Of a stretch of 64,000 nt of DNA, positions 40,745-48,707 are shown one piece after another. The DNA lies in assembly GCF_014451325.2 (NCBI RefSeq), contig NZ_JACSCH020000022.1:96162-160161 (forward strand), read 5' to 3'. Below the pieces are notes generated by a model. It was not told the origin of the DNA and ran no database searches. It was given only the letters and a program-made list of their open reading frames with translations. Source of the stretch: Streptomyces sp. CB02980 (GTDB lineage Bacteria > Actinomycetota > Actinomycetes > Streptomycetales > Streptomycetaceae). Made by a program: the position numbers and the translations under genes. Each line of letters starts with the position of its first letter. The stretch's first letter is position 1.

Positions 40745-42253
40745 ATGACCATGGAGGCATTCCCGGGGCGGCGTGCGACGGTCGGTGGGCTCATCGCCGT
40801 CGCGCTCGCCCTCGCCGGCAGCGTCGCCCTTCCCACCGCGCCCGCCTCGGCCGCCGGGAGCACCACCTACGTGGACTGCTCGCGTCCGGCCGCCGGCGAC
40901 GGCAGCCAGGCCTCGCCGTTGAACAGCATCGCCCAGGCCAACGGGAGGACGTACGCGGCCGGGGACACCCTCGCCTTCGCGTCCGGCACCACCTGCACCG
41001 GTTCCCTCGCCCCCAAGGGCAGCGGCACCGCCACCGCCCCCATCACGCTGACGGGTTACGGCACCGGCGCACTGCCCGTGATCGACGGCGGCGGCGCGCC
41101 GGACGTCGTCTCCCTGACCAATCAGGACCACTGGCGGATCAGCAAGCTGAAGCTGACCAACCCCGCCGCCTCCCTCGCCCGTCGTACCGGACTGCGGATC
41201 TCAGCGACCGACGGACAGGCACACCGCGGCTTCGACATCGGCGATCTGGTCGTCGACCGGGTCGCCGGCCAGACGAACAAGAACAGCCCGACCACCGAGG
41301 ACTTCGTCCAGTCCGCCGGCATCGTCACGGGGGCGAGCGGCACCGGCTCGACCCTCCACGACGTCCACGTCCACCACAACCGGATCACCGACACCGGCGG
41401 GGGCGGCCTCAAGATCCGGGTCGGCGCCATGGCGGTCAAGGGCTCCGGGGTCCTGATCGAGCACAACGTCATCAAGGACGTCGGCGGCGACGGCATCATC
41501 GCGAGCTACGCCGACGCGCCCCTGATCCAGTACAACAACGCCTCCGGCGTCGGCAACGGCGTCTACCCCTTCTCCGGCGGCAACTTCGCCGGCATCTGGG
41601 TGCTCGGCGACCACAACCCGACCATCCAGAAGAACGCCGTGTACGGCATCACCAGGATGTCCGTGGCCGACAGCCAGGCCTTCGACTGCGACTGGGGCAA
41701 CACCGGCACCTGTCTGATCCAGTACAACTTCAGCCGCGACAACATCGGCGGCTTCTTCCTCGACTGCGACGGGTGCGGCACCATCGGCGGCGCCCAGCAG
41801 GTCATCCGCTACAACATCTCCGAGAACGACTGCCGGATGAGCAGCGTCAGCGCGGGCCGGTCCGCGCTGCGCATGTACAACAACGTCCTCTACTGCACGG
41901 ACAAGAAGTTCAGCATCACCCTCCCCGACGAGAGCGTCGTCGAGAACAACATCTGGGTGGGCACCACCGACTCCCGGCTGCCGACGGCCGCGGGGATCTC
42001 CTGGCTCTGGAACGTCTTCCAGGGCGTGCCGAGGCCGACCGCCAACGGCATCGTGGGCGACCCGCACTTCGTGAACCCGGGTACGGGCGGCGACTCGCTC
42101 GACTCCGCCGACGGGTACAAGCTCCGCGGCACGTCGCCTGCGCTGAACAACGGCTCCGTGATCAGCGGCAGCGGGGGCCGCGACTACTGGGGGAACCCGG
42201 TGTCCGCGACCACCAAGCCGCACCGCGGCGCCTACAACGGCCCCGGCCTGTAG
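40745..42253 (+). CDS. secreted right-handed parallel beta-helix protein
   Basis: A 502-residue exported protein with a Sec signal ending near ASA (residue 38). It then reads TTYVDCSRPAAGDGSQASPLNSIAQANGRTYAAGDTLAFASGTTCTG, a standard opening of pectate-lyase-like beta helices, followed by many short repeats with Asn ladders (HDVHVHHNRITDTGGGGLKI, LIEHNVIKDVGGDGIIA, IQYNFSRDNIGGFFLDCDGC). Such proteins are polysaccharide lyases, hydrolases or epimerases; the catalytic residues cannot be assigned here. The start is ATG 40745 (MTMEAF), with GAAAGG upstream. Confidence 0.88.
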   Translation: MTMEAFPGRRATVGGLIAVALALAGSVALPTAPASAAGSTTYVDCSRPAAGDGSQASPLNSIAQANGRTYAAGDTLAFASGTTCTGSLAPKGSGTATAPITLTGYGTGALPVIDGGGAPDVVSLTNQDHWRISKLKLTNPAASLARRTGLRISATDGQAHRGFDIGDLVVDRVAGQTNKNSPTTEDFVQSAGIVTGASGTGSTLHDVHVHHNRITDTGGGGLKIRVGAMAVKGSGVLIEHNVIKDVGGDGIIASYADAPLIQYNNASGVGNGVYPFSGGNFAGIWVLGDHNPTIQKNAVYGITRMSVADSQAFDCDWGNTGTCLIQYNFSRDNIGGFFLDCDGCGTIGGAQQVIRYNISENDCRMSSVSAGRSALRMYNNVLYCTDKKFSITLPDESVVENNIWVGTTDSRLPTAAGISWLWNVFQGVPRPTANGIVGDPHFVNPGTGGDSLDSADGYKLRGTSPALNNGSVISGSGGRDYWGNPVSATTKPHRGAYNGPGL

Positions 42254-42260
42254 CCCGCTC

Positions 42261-42296
42261 GCACCCCCGGCGATCGGTGTCAGGCGCCGGGGGTGC
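42261..42296. terminator. shared terminator overlapping the M20 stop codon
   Basis: GCACCCCCGGCG pairs perfectly with CGCCGGGGGTGC (12 bp, 12-nt loop). The M20 stop (42280-42282) lies in the loop and the right arm encodes its last residues. Confidence 0.85.
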
Positions 42297-43584
42297 TCGT
42301 CCCCGTCAGCCACGGGGCGGCGGCCGCGAGCAGGGCGGTCACGCCGAGCGGGATCGTCGGCCCGGGCACGGGGGCGAAGTGCGGCGAGTGGTTGGCGGGG
42401 ACGGTGTCGGGGAGGCCGTCCTCCAGGAGCGAGCCGGGGTCGATGCCCGCGTAGAGGGCGGGGTCGGCGCCGCCGAAGTGCCAGAAGACGGAGGGGACAC
42501 CGAGAGCGGTCCCGAAGGTGCCGAAGTCCTCGCTGCCGGTGATGATCTGAGTGAGCGTGAAGACCCGTCCCACGCCCAGGACTTCGGCGAGGGAGTCCTG
42601 CACGACGGCGGTCGCCGCCGCGTCGTTGACGGTGACGGGGAAGGAGTTGAGCGGGCTGAACTCGGGCTCCTTGGGGGCGCCCGAGGCGACTGCCTCGGCC
42701 CGCACGATGCGCGTGACGGCGGCGAGGATCCGGTCCCGTACGGCCGGGGTCGTCGAGCGGACGTTGATCCACAGTTCGGCGGTGTCCGGGATGATGTTCT
42801 CCTTCGTCCCGGCGTGCAGCGAGCCGACGGTGACGACACCGGTCTGGGCGGGTCCGATCTCCCGGGAGACCACCGTCTGCAGCCGCATCACGACCGCCGC
42901 CGCGAGCACCACGGGGTCGACGGCCGTCTCCGGGGAGGAGCCGTGGCCGCCCCGGCCGAAGAGGGTCACCCGGAAGTTGTCGGAGGCCGCCATCACCGGT
43001 CCCGGCCGGGTCCCGACGAAGCCGACCGGGGCGGGAGCCACGTGCTGGCCGAGACAGACCTCGGCGCGCGGGAAGCGGTCGAGGAAGCCGTCCTCGATCA
43101 TGGCGGGCGCGCCGCCGACCTCCTCGGCGGGCTGGAAGACGGCGACGACGGTGCCGTGCCAGGCCTCCCGCCGGGCGGCGAGCTGGGCGGTGGCGCCGAG
43201 CAGACAGGTGACGTGCATGTCGTGCCCGCAGGCGTGCATGACGGGCACCTCGTTGCCGTCGGGGTCGGTGCCGGTGGCGGTGGACGCGTACGGGAGTCCG
43301 GTCTCCTCCTTGACGGGGAGGGCGTCCATGTCGGCGCGGAGCAGGACGACGGGGCCGGGGCCGTTGGCGAGGACGCCGACGACTCCGGTGCCTCCGACGC
43401 CCTCGGTGACCTCCCAGCCCTGGGCCCGCAGCTGCCCGGCGACGACACCGGCGGTGCGGAACTCCTGGAACGAGAGCTCGGGGTGGGCGTGCAGGTCCTC
43501 GTAGAGGGCGAGCAGCGCGGGCAGCCGCGCGTCGAGCCCGGAGAGGAGCGGGGCGACGTGCGTGGCGGCGGTCTCGACGGTCAT
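42280..43584 (-). CDS. M20-family amidohydrolase (aminoacylase / IAA-amino acid hydrolase-like)
   Basis: A 434-residue metallo-amidohydrolase. Metal-binding text is VLLRADMDALPVKEETGLPYAS, VMHACGHDMHVTCLLGAT, and VFQPAEEVGGAPAMIEDGFLDRFP with the catalytic Glu pair. The dimerisation lid includes FGRGGHGSSPETAVDPV and TKENIIPDTAELWINVRS; the last ligand is in NHSPHFAP. It should hydrolyse an N-acyl amino acid or amide. ATG 43582-43584 overlaps the stop of the MFS gene (ATGA), so import and hydrolysis are coupled. Confidence 0.93.
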   Translation of the reverse strand: MTVETAATHVAPLLSGLDARLPALLALYEDLHAHPELSFQEFRTAGVVAGQLRAQGWEVTEGVGGTGVVGVLANGPGPVVLLRADMDALPVKEETGLPYASTATGTDPDGNEVPVMHACGHDMHVTCLLGATAQLAARREAWHGTVVAVFQPAEEVGGAPAMIEDGFLDRFPRAEVCLGQHVAPAPVGFVGTRPGPVMAASDNFRVTLFGRGGHGSSPETAVDPVVLAAAVVMRLQTVVSREIGPAQTGVVTVGSLHAGTKENIIPDTAELWINVRSTTPAVRDRILAAVTRIVRAEAVASGAPKEPEFSPLNSFPVTVNDAAATAVVQDSLAEVLGVGRVFTLTQIITGSEDFGTFGTALGVPSVFWHFGGADPALYAGIDPGSLLEDGLPDTVPANHSPHFAPVPGPTIPLGVTALLAAAAPWLTGTSTPGA

Positions 43585-44885
43585 GCGGAGTCCTTTGCGG
43601 TGCGGAGGGTGGGGTACGACGGCGGTTCGTCGGCGGCGGCGCGGAAGGCGGCCGCGTCCTGGGGGGTGAGGCAGGCCATGACGGCGGCGATCAGCGCGCC
43701 GAGGACGAGGAAGCCGAAGGCGACCTGGAAGGAGAAGGCGTCGGCGAGGGCGCCCATGACGGGTGGGGCGATCATTCCGGCGATCTGACCGCCGAAGATG
43801 ACGACGGCGCTGCCCACGCCCACGGACGCCGGGGAGAGACCGGCGAGAGGGACGGCGAAGATCGGCATGTACGCGAGGGAGGCGGCGAAGACGGCGACGG
43901 TGCCGAAGACGACGAAGCCGAGGACGGACGGCGCGTTCGCCATGAGGAGCAGGGCGACGGCCGCCACGGTCATACCGGGGACGATGATCCTGCGGTGGTG
44001 GCCGCCGAGCCGGTCGGCGAGCCGTCCGCCGAGGACGGTGGCGAGCGCGGCGCCGAGCGCGGGGACGGCGATGAGGGCTCCGGCGGAGGTGAGGGAGACG
44101 CCGTGTTCCTCGCTGAGATAGGATGGGACCCAGGTGTTGAGGCCCCAGACGATGGTGTTGTAGCCGAACATCATGAGGGCGAAGCGCCACAGGACGCCCT
44201 TGCGCAGGATCGCGCGGAGGGCGGGACGGGCGGTCTCTCCACCGGCATCTCCACCGGCGTCCTCGGCACTGTCCGTACGGGGCAGCGGGGCCGGGAGCCA
44301 GAGGCGCACGGCGACGAGGGCGAGAATGCCGAGGGCGGCGGTCGACCAGAAGGCCGAGCGCCAGCCGAAGACGGCGACGAGCGGGGCCACGGCCAGCGGG
44401 GTGATGACGGCGGCGAGGGCGTTGGAGCTCATGACCGTGCCGTTGGCGCTCATGCGTTCCTCGGGCCGGGTGCGCTCGACCAGGACCTTCATGGCGGCGG
44501 GCGGGAAGATCCCCTCGGCCGCGCCGAAGGCGAAGCGCAGGGCGAGCAGCACGGCGAAGGACCAGGCGAGGCCGGTGAGGGCGGTGAAGACCGACCAGGT
44601 GAGCAGTGCCCAGAGGGTCACCCGCCGGCCGCCGAACCGGTCGGCGAGCAGGCCGCCGGGGATCTGGCAGAGGGCGTAGGCGAGGAAGAAGGCGGAGACG
44701 ACGAGGCCCTGCTGGGTGCGGTCGAGGTCGAACTCGGCTCCGAGGGAGGGCAGGACGAGGTTGATCACGAGCCGGTCGGCGTAGTCGACCAGCCATGCCG
44801 CGAAGAGCAGGACGACCGTGACGCGGACGGTTCTGCGGTGCGCGGACGGCGCCGCCGGGGACGCGGGAAGGGTCGGAGCAGGCAC
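43581..44885 (-). CDS. MFS transporter (anion:cation symporter / ACS-like)
   Basis: A 434-residue, 12-helix transporter: VTVVLLFAAWLVDYADRLVINLVLPSLGAEFDLDRTQQGLVVSAFFLAYALCQIPGGLLADRFGGRRVTLWALLTWSVFTALTG resembles the aromatic/organic-acid symporters of the ACS family. The second half has LGGRLADRLGGHHRRIIVPGM. With the M20 amidohydrolase it probably imports an N-acylated or aromatic organic anion for cleavage. GTG 44883-44885 follows GAGAGGAG. It is divergent from the double-Lrp regulator, its likely controller. Confidence 0.9.
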   Translation of the reverse strand: MPAPTLPASPAAPSAHRRTVRVTVVLLFAAWLVDYADRLVINLVLPSLGAEFDLDRTQQGLVVSAFFLAYALCQIPGGLLADRFGGRRVTLWALLTWSVFTALTGLAWSFAVLLALRFAFGAAEGIFPPAAMKVLVERTRPEERMSANGTVMSSNALAAVITPLAVAPLVAVFGWRSAFWSTAALGILALVAVRLWLPAPLPRTDSAEDAGGDAGGETARPALRAILRKGVLWRFALMMFGYNTIVWGLNTWVPSYLSEEHGVSLTSAGALIAVPALGAALATVLGGRLADRLGGHHRRIIVPGMTVAAVALLLMANAPSVLGFVVFGTVAVFAASLAYMPIFAVPLAGLSPASVGVGSAVVIFGGQIAGMIAPPVMGALADAFSFQVAFGFLVLGALIAAVMACLTPQDAAAFRAAADEPPSYPTLRTAKDSA

Positions 44886-44948
44886 GGTACTCCTCTCGCC
44901 GGTGGCCGAATCTGGTGGTCGGCCGGAAGTGCCCCTACGATCCGGTCC

Positions 44949-46040
44949 GTGAGCGAGAGCCCTTTCGAATTGCCGGAAAGCATCACTGGATCCGCCTCCG
45001 GGCCGGATTCCGGCACGGAGGGTGCCGTCGCGGGCTTCTCCGAGCTGGATCTGGCGCTGATCGACGCGCTGCAGGCGGCCCCTCGGGCCCCGTGGACCCG
45101 GATCGGACAGGCGCTCGGCGTGAACGCGACGACGGCCGCCCGCCGCTTCGAACGCCTCCGTGCCGAAGGGCTCGCCTGGGTCACCGCGTACGACGCGGCG
45201 AAGACGGCCACGGTCGCCTATGTGGAGGTGCGGTGCCGGCCGCGCGCCTTCGACCGGGTGAGTGCGGCGGTGACGGCACTGCCCTGGGTGTTCAGCGTCG
45301 ACGAGACGGCCGGGGACTTCGACCTGTTCCTCTCCGTCGCCGCCCCGGACCTGCCGTCGCTCGGGCGCGCGGTGCACCGGGGAATCGGCGGGCTGCGCGG
45401 GGTCCGCTCGACCCGGACCCGGCTGGGCATCACGCTGTACGGGGAGGGACGCGACTGGCGGATGCGGGCGATGAACCCCGCCGAGCGGGCCGGCCTGGGC
45501 GGGGCGGCGACCGCCCGGCCGCGCACCTACAGCACCCATCTCCACGAGCGGCCGTCGCCACAGGACCAGGCTCTGCTCACCGCACTCGGCGCCGACGGGC
45601 GGCTCGGGTACGGGGAGTTGGGGGCGCTCACGGGGATGAGTGAGCACACGGCGAGGCGCCGGCTCCAGCGGATGATCCGCGACGGGGACATCACCCTGCG
45701 CTGCGATCTGGCGCACCCGATGGCGGGGCTCTCCACGATGGTGGTCTACCGGACATCGGTACCGCACGCCCTCCTGGAGCAGACGGGAAACGCCCTCGCC
45801 CGGCTGGAGCAGGTGCGGATGTGCGTGTCGGTGAGCGGCCCGTACAACCTGCTCGTCCTGGTCTGGCTGCACGGTCTGGGTGCGGTGGACCCCTTCGAGG
45901 CGCTGCTCGCGGAGCGCTTTCCGGCCCTGGAGGTACGGGACCGGACGGTGGCCCTGCACTCCCCGAAGCGCATGAGCTGGCTCCTCGACGAGCACGGTCG
46001 GGCCACCGGCAGGGTCCCGCTGGGGCTGCCCGAGCACTGA
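44949..46040 (+). CDS. tandem Lrp/AsnC-family regulator
   Basis: A 363-residue protein with two complete Lrp/AsnC modules. Module 1: HTH LDLALIDALQAAPRAPWTRIGQALGVNATTAARRFERLRAEGL plus RAM-like ligand domain with SVDETAGDFDLFLSVAAPDLPSLGRAV. Module 2: HTH DQALLTALGADGRLGYGELGALTGMSEHTARRRLQRMIRDGDI plus ligand domain with VSVSGPYNLLVLVWLHGLGAVDPFEALLAERFP. Fused double-Lrp regulators are common in Streptomyces and usually control an adjacent amino-acid or amide catabolic operon, here MFS plus M20. GTG 44949 has only a weak upstream site. Confidence 0.9.
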   Translation: MSESPFELPESITGSASGPDSGTEGAVAGFSELDLALIDALQAAPRAPWTRIGQALGVNATTAARRFERLRAEGLAWVTAYDAAKTATVAYVEVRCRPRAFDRVSAAVTALPWVFSVDETAGDFDLFLSVAAPDLPSLGRAVHRGIGGLRGVRSTRTRLGITLYGEGRDWRMRAMNPAERAGLGGAATARPRTYSTHLHERPSPQDQALLTALGADGRLGYGELGALTGMSEHTARRRLQRMIRDGDITLRCDLAHPMAGLSTMVVYRTSVPHALLEQTGNALARLEQVRMCVSVSGPYNLLVLVWLHGLGAVDPFEALLAERFPALEVRDRTVALHSPKRMSWLLDEHGRATGRVPLGLPEH

Positions 46041-46058
46041 GACGCCGGGGCGAGGGAG

Positions 46059-46136
46059 GTGCCACGGCGCGCCGTCGCTCCCGTTTGGACCCGGTCGGGG
46101 GTGGGGCCGGGGGGAGACGGCGGTGCGCCGTGGCAC
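46059..46136. terminator. long inverted repeat between convergent genes
   Basis: GTGCCACGGCGCGCCG at 46059 pairs with CGGTGCGCCGTGGCAC at 46121 (16 bp, one mismatch) across a 46-bp loop, between the double-Lrp and LysR genes; a probable bidirectional terminator. Confidence 0.65.
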
Positions 46137-46152
46137 CGGTCTGGAGGGGGTG

Positions 46153-47166
46153 TTACGAGGCGATGCTCGGGTCCGGGTCGAGGGCGGGGGCCGCGTCGCC
46201 GAGCACGTCGACCGGGCTCGCGGGGCCGGGCTCGCCGGGGTGGACCGCGCAGGAGAGGGCGGTGGCCTGGCGGAGGGTCTCCGTCAGGTTCTGCCAGTCG
46301 AGGGCGGGCCGGGTGTCGGAGCGGCCGAGGACGAGGGAGGCGTTCCAGCGCATCCGGGGCACGCCGGGGAGCGGGCGCAGTCCCCCGGCCTCCTGGTGGG
46401 AGGCGGCGAGGGCCATGGGGAGCATGGCGCAGCCGAGGCCGGACTGGGTGGCGGCGCGGACGCCCGCCATGGAGCCGAGTTCGTGTATCTCGGGCGGGCT
46501 GTCGCAGCGCAGCCGGAGGAATTCGGGGAGCCAGCGCTGGGAGGGACAGTCGGGATCGGCGATGACGACCTGTCGGCCGAGGTTGCCGCGTCGGTGGCCG
46601 ACGCTGGTGACGGGGATGAACTCGACTTCCTGGAGGCGCACTTCGGTCAGTTCGTCGGAGCGCTCGGTGTGCAGCTGGTCGGCGAACCGGACGGCCGGGT
46701 CCTCGGCGTCGACGACGGTGAGGACGAGGGCGCCGTCGATCGCGCCGGCCCGGAAGGCGTCGTGGACCTCGGCGGTTCCCATGACGCGCAGGGCGAGTTG
46801 GACGCCGGAGAGGAGCCGTCGCCCGATGTGGGTGACCCGGGCGAGCTGCTGTCCGTACGCGAGGGCGGGGACGATGCCCACGGTCAGCCGGGGCGGGTTG
46901 GCCGCGGGCCGGCGCAGGGCGGTCTCCATCTCACCGACGAGGGTGAGGATCTGGCGGGCGTAGTCGCACAGGACGGTGCCGGCGCGGGTGAGCCGGACGC
47001 CGTTGGGGAGCCGTTCGAAGACGGGCTCGCCGACCTGCCGCTCCAGGGCACGCATCTGTGCCGTGACGCTGGACTGCGAGTACCCGAGGCGTCGTGCCGC
47101 CTGGGTGAACGACCCGGTCAGGGTCACCTCACGGAAGGTCCGAAGGGTTCTTGCGTCGATGTCCAC
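46153..47166 (-). CDS. LysR-family transcriptional regulator
   Basis: A 337-residue LysR regulator. The HTH is VDIDARTLRTFREVTLTGSFTQAARRLGYSQSSVTAQMRALERQVGEPVFERLPNGVRLTRAG, followed by a linker helix and the substrate-binding domain beginning RLTVGIVPALAYGQQLARV. It has a Pro/Asp-rich C-terminal tail. GTG 47164-47166 follows GGGGGGAA. No obviously linked target gene is adjacent except the AhpD-like gene upstream, from which it is insulated by a hairpin. Confidence 0.9.
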   Translation of the reverse strand: MDIDARTLRTFREVTLTGSFTQAARRLGYSQSSVTAQMRALERQVGEPVFERLPNGVRLTRAGTVLCDYARQILTLVGEMETALRRPAANPPRLTVGIVPALAYGQQLARVTHIGRRLLSGVQLALRVMGTAEVHDAFRAGAIDGALVLTVVDAEDPAVRFADQLHTERSDELTEVRLQEVEFIPVTSVGHRRGNLGRQVVIADPDCPSQRWLPEFLRLRCDSPPEIHELGSMAGVRAATQSGLGCAMLPMALAASHQEAGGLRPLPGVPRMRWNASLVLGRSDTRPALDWQNLTETLRQATALSCAVHPGEPGPASPVDVLGDAAPALDPDPSIAS

Positions 47167-47262
47167 GTGAAATTCCCCCCTGCCGCGCAGGCGGCAGTTC
47201 CTCGCACCAGGTGGTTGGTCGTCCACCCGCTTCGATCGCCCCAGTCGGTTGTCACACAAGCC

Positions 47263-47302
47263 GCAGGGGTGCCGGACGCCCCTTCGCGCCCGGCACCCCT
47301 GC
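47263..47302 (-). terminator. terminator hairpin after the AhpD-like gene
   Basis: GCAGGGGTGCCGG pairs perfectly with CCGGCACCCCTGC (13 bp, 14-nt loop), 15 bp beyond the AhpD-like stop. Confidence 0.82.
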
Positions 47303-47317
47303 ACGGCCGCGAAGACT

Positions 47318-47866
47318 CTACTCGGCGAGCTGGGCCGGGACCAACGGAAAGTCCAAGTCCGGCTGCGCTACGTGGTTGAAGAAGTTCGACAGCACGTTGA
47401 GCGCGACGTGGCCGACGATCTCGGCGATCTCGGCGTCGGTCACGCCGGCGGCGCGGGCGTCGACGAGGGCCGCGTCGGTGACGCGGCCGCCGGTGGCCAT
47501 GACGGCGCCGGCGAAGCGGAGCACCTGGTCCATGTGCGGGTCGCCGGAGTCGGTGCCGTGGCGGGTGTCGAGCAGCTCCCGATCGCTCAGGCCGACCTTG
47601 CCGCCGCGCAGGGTGTGCGCGGAGACGCAGTACGTGCAGTCGTTGTGCTGGGCGATGAAGAGCGCGAGCTGCTCGCGCTGCCGGGCGCTGAAGCTGCCGC
47701 CGACGAGGGCCTCGCGCATGGCGAGGTATCCGCGGAGGGCGGCGGGGCCGTTGGCGAGGGCGGCGTACAGGTTGGGCAGTTTGCCGAGCTGCTTGAGGGT
47801 GCCTTCGAGCAGCTCGCGCTGCTCCTCGTTGGCGGTCTCTACGGTCAGTTGGGGCAGGCGGGGCAT
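47318..47866 (-). CDS. AhpD-like carboxymuconolactone decarboxylase family protein
   Basis: A 182-residue all-helical protein with the peroxidase-related active site CTYCVSAHT (CxxC plus His) in QREQLALFIAQHNDCTYCVSAHTLRGG. It also has TDAEIAEIVGHVALNVLSNFFNHVAQPDLDFP, typical of alkylhydroperoxidase-like proteins. Likely role is thiol-dependent peroxide or organic-peroxide detoxification. AAGGAGAG precedes ATG 47864-47866. It is divergent from a TetR gene with palindromic sites between, so it is probably repressed by that protein. Confidence 0.92.
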   Translation of the reverse strand: MPRLPQLTVETANEEQRELLEGTLKQLGKLPNLYAALANGPAALRGYLAMREALVGGSFSARQREQLALFIAQHNDCTYCVSAHTLRGGKVGLSDRELLDTRHGTDSGDPHMDQVLRFAGAVMATGGRVTDAALVDARAAGVTDAEIAEIVGHVALNVLSNFFNHVAQPDLDFPLVPAQLAE

Positions 47867-47899
47867 GGAGCTCTCCTTGAGCCGGACCAAGACGGAACT

Positions 47900-48005
47900 G
47901 ATCGGTACCATCCAGACGGTACCGATCGGTTCCATCTGGCGCAACGGGAGGCAGCCACTCCCCTTTTGCTTGCAGGATCACCTATACGGCACCGAGTGGT
48001 ACCGT
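47900..48005. promoter_or_regulatory. paired TetR operators in the AhpD/tetR intergenic region
   Basis: GATCGGTACC-(8)-GGTACCGATC is a perfect inverted repeat at 47900-47927, near the AhpD gene. A related site ACGGCACC-(4)-GGTACCGT at 47986-48005 ends five bases before the tetR start. Both share the GGTACCG core. Confidence 0.82.
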
Positions 48006-48010
48006 CTGGT

Positions 48011-48589
48011 ATGGCCACGAACGCGAAAGAACGGCTCCTCAGCGCGGCGGAGCGTCTGTTCTACGAAGAGGGGATCCGGGCCGTCGGCATCGAGCGGATC
48101 CTGTCCGAGTCCGGAGTGGGCCGCGCCTCCTTCTACCGCCACTTCCCCAGCAAGGACGATGTCGTCGTCGAGGTCCTGCGGCGCCGGGACGGCATGTGGC
48201 GCGCCTGGCTCGACGGCCGGATCGCGGTGAGCGAGCGCTCCCCCGAGGAGCTTCCGCTGGCGCTCTTCGACGGGCTCGCGGAACGCTTCGCCGCGGCCTC
48301 GTTCCGCGGCTGCGCCTTCATCAACACGATGGTCGAGACGGCCGATCCGGACAGCCCGGCCCACCATGTGGCGGCCGAGCACAAGGAGAAGGTCATCGCG
48401 GTCCTGGACCGCCTGCTCACCGAGGGCGGCTACCACGACCACGAGACCCTGGCCCGCCAGCTGGCCCTGCTCGGCGACGGAGCGATCGTGACGGCCCTCC
48501 GCGAGGGCACACCGGAGGCGGCGGTACGGGCCAGGGGCGTCGCGGAGATCCTGCTCCGGACGGCGGAGAGGGAGACGGCACGGGTGTAG
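48011..48589 (+). CDS. TetR-family repressor
   Basis: A 192-residue repressor: NAKERLLSAAERLFYEEGIRAVGIERILSESGVGRASFYRHFPSKDDVVVEVLRRRD, then a ligand domain with RGCAFINTMVETADPDSPAHHVAAEHK, seen in repressors next to AhpD-like or NADPH-dependent redox genes. ATG 48011 has no ribosome site; the operator ends five bases upstream, so the mRNA is probably leaderless. The stop codon sits in a 43-bp duplication. Confidence 0.9.
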   Translation: MATNAKERLLSAAERLFYEEGIRAVGIERILSESGVGRASFYRHFPSKDDVVVEVLRRRDGMWRAWLDGRIAVSERSPEELPLALFDGLAERFAAASFRGCAFINTMVETADPDSPAHHVAAEHKEKVIAVLDRLLTEGGYHDHETLARQLALLGDGAIVTALREGTPEAAVRARGVAEILLRTAERETARV

Positions 48590-48667
48590 GGGGCGGGCGA
48601 AGACACCCGGCCGGCCGCTCGGGCGGGTGTAGGGGGCGGGCGAAGACACCCGGCCGGCCGCTCGGGC
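48582..48667. repeat. 43-bp tandem duplication including a stop codon
   Basis: GGGTGTAGGGGGCGGGCGAA... occurs at 48582 and again at 48625 with essentially no change over 43 bp. The first copy contains the tetR stop (TAG). The second copy supplies the left arm of the terminator. Confidence 0.92.
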
Positions 48668-48682
48668 GGGTGTCTTCGCCCG
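48637..48682. terminator. terminator hairpin between tetR and the acyl ligase
   Basis: CGGGCGAAGACACCC pairs perfectly with GGGTGTCTTCGCCCG (15 bp). The duplication leaves a second possible left arm 43 bp upstream. Confidence 0.85.
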
Positions 48683-48707
48683 GACCAGGGCTCGGGGCCA
48701 TCCGCCG

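Noticed and set aside
38482..43788. 1768-residue plus-strand open frame
   Set aside because: It is antisense to the btuFCD operon, crosses the riboswitch and the beta-helix gene, and has no recognisable domain; long shadow frames are expected at this GC content.
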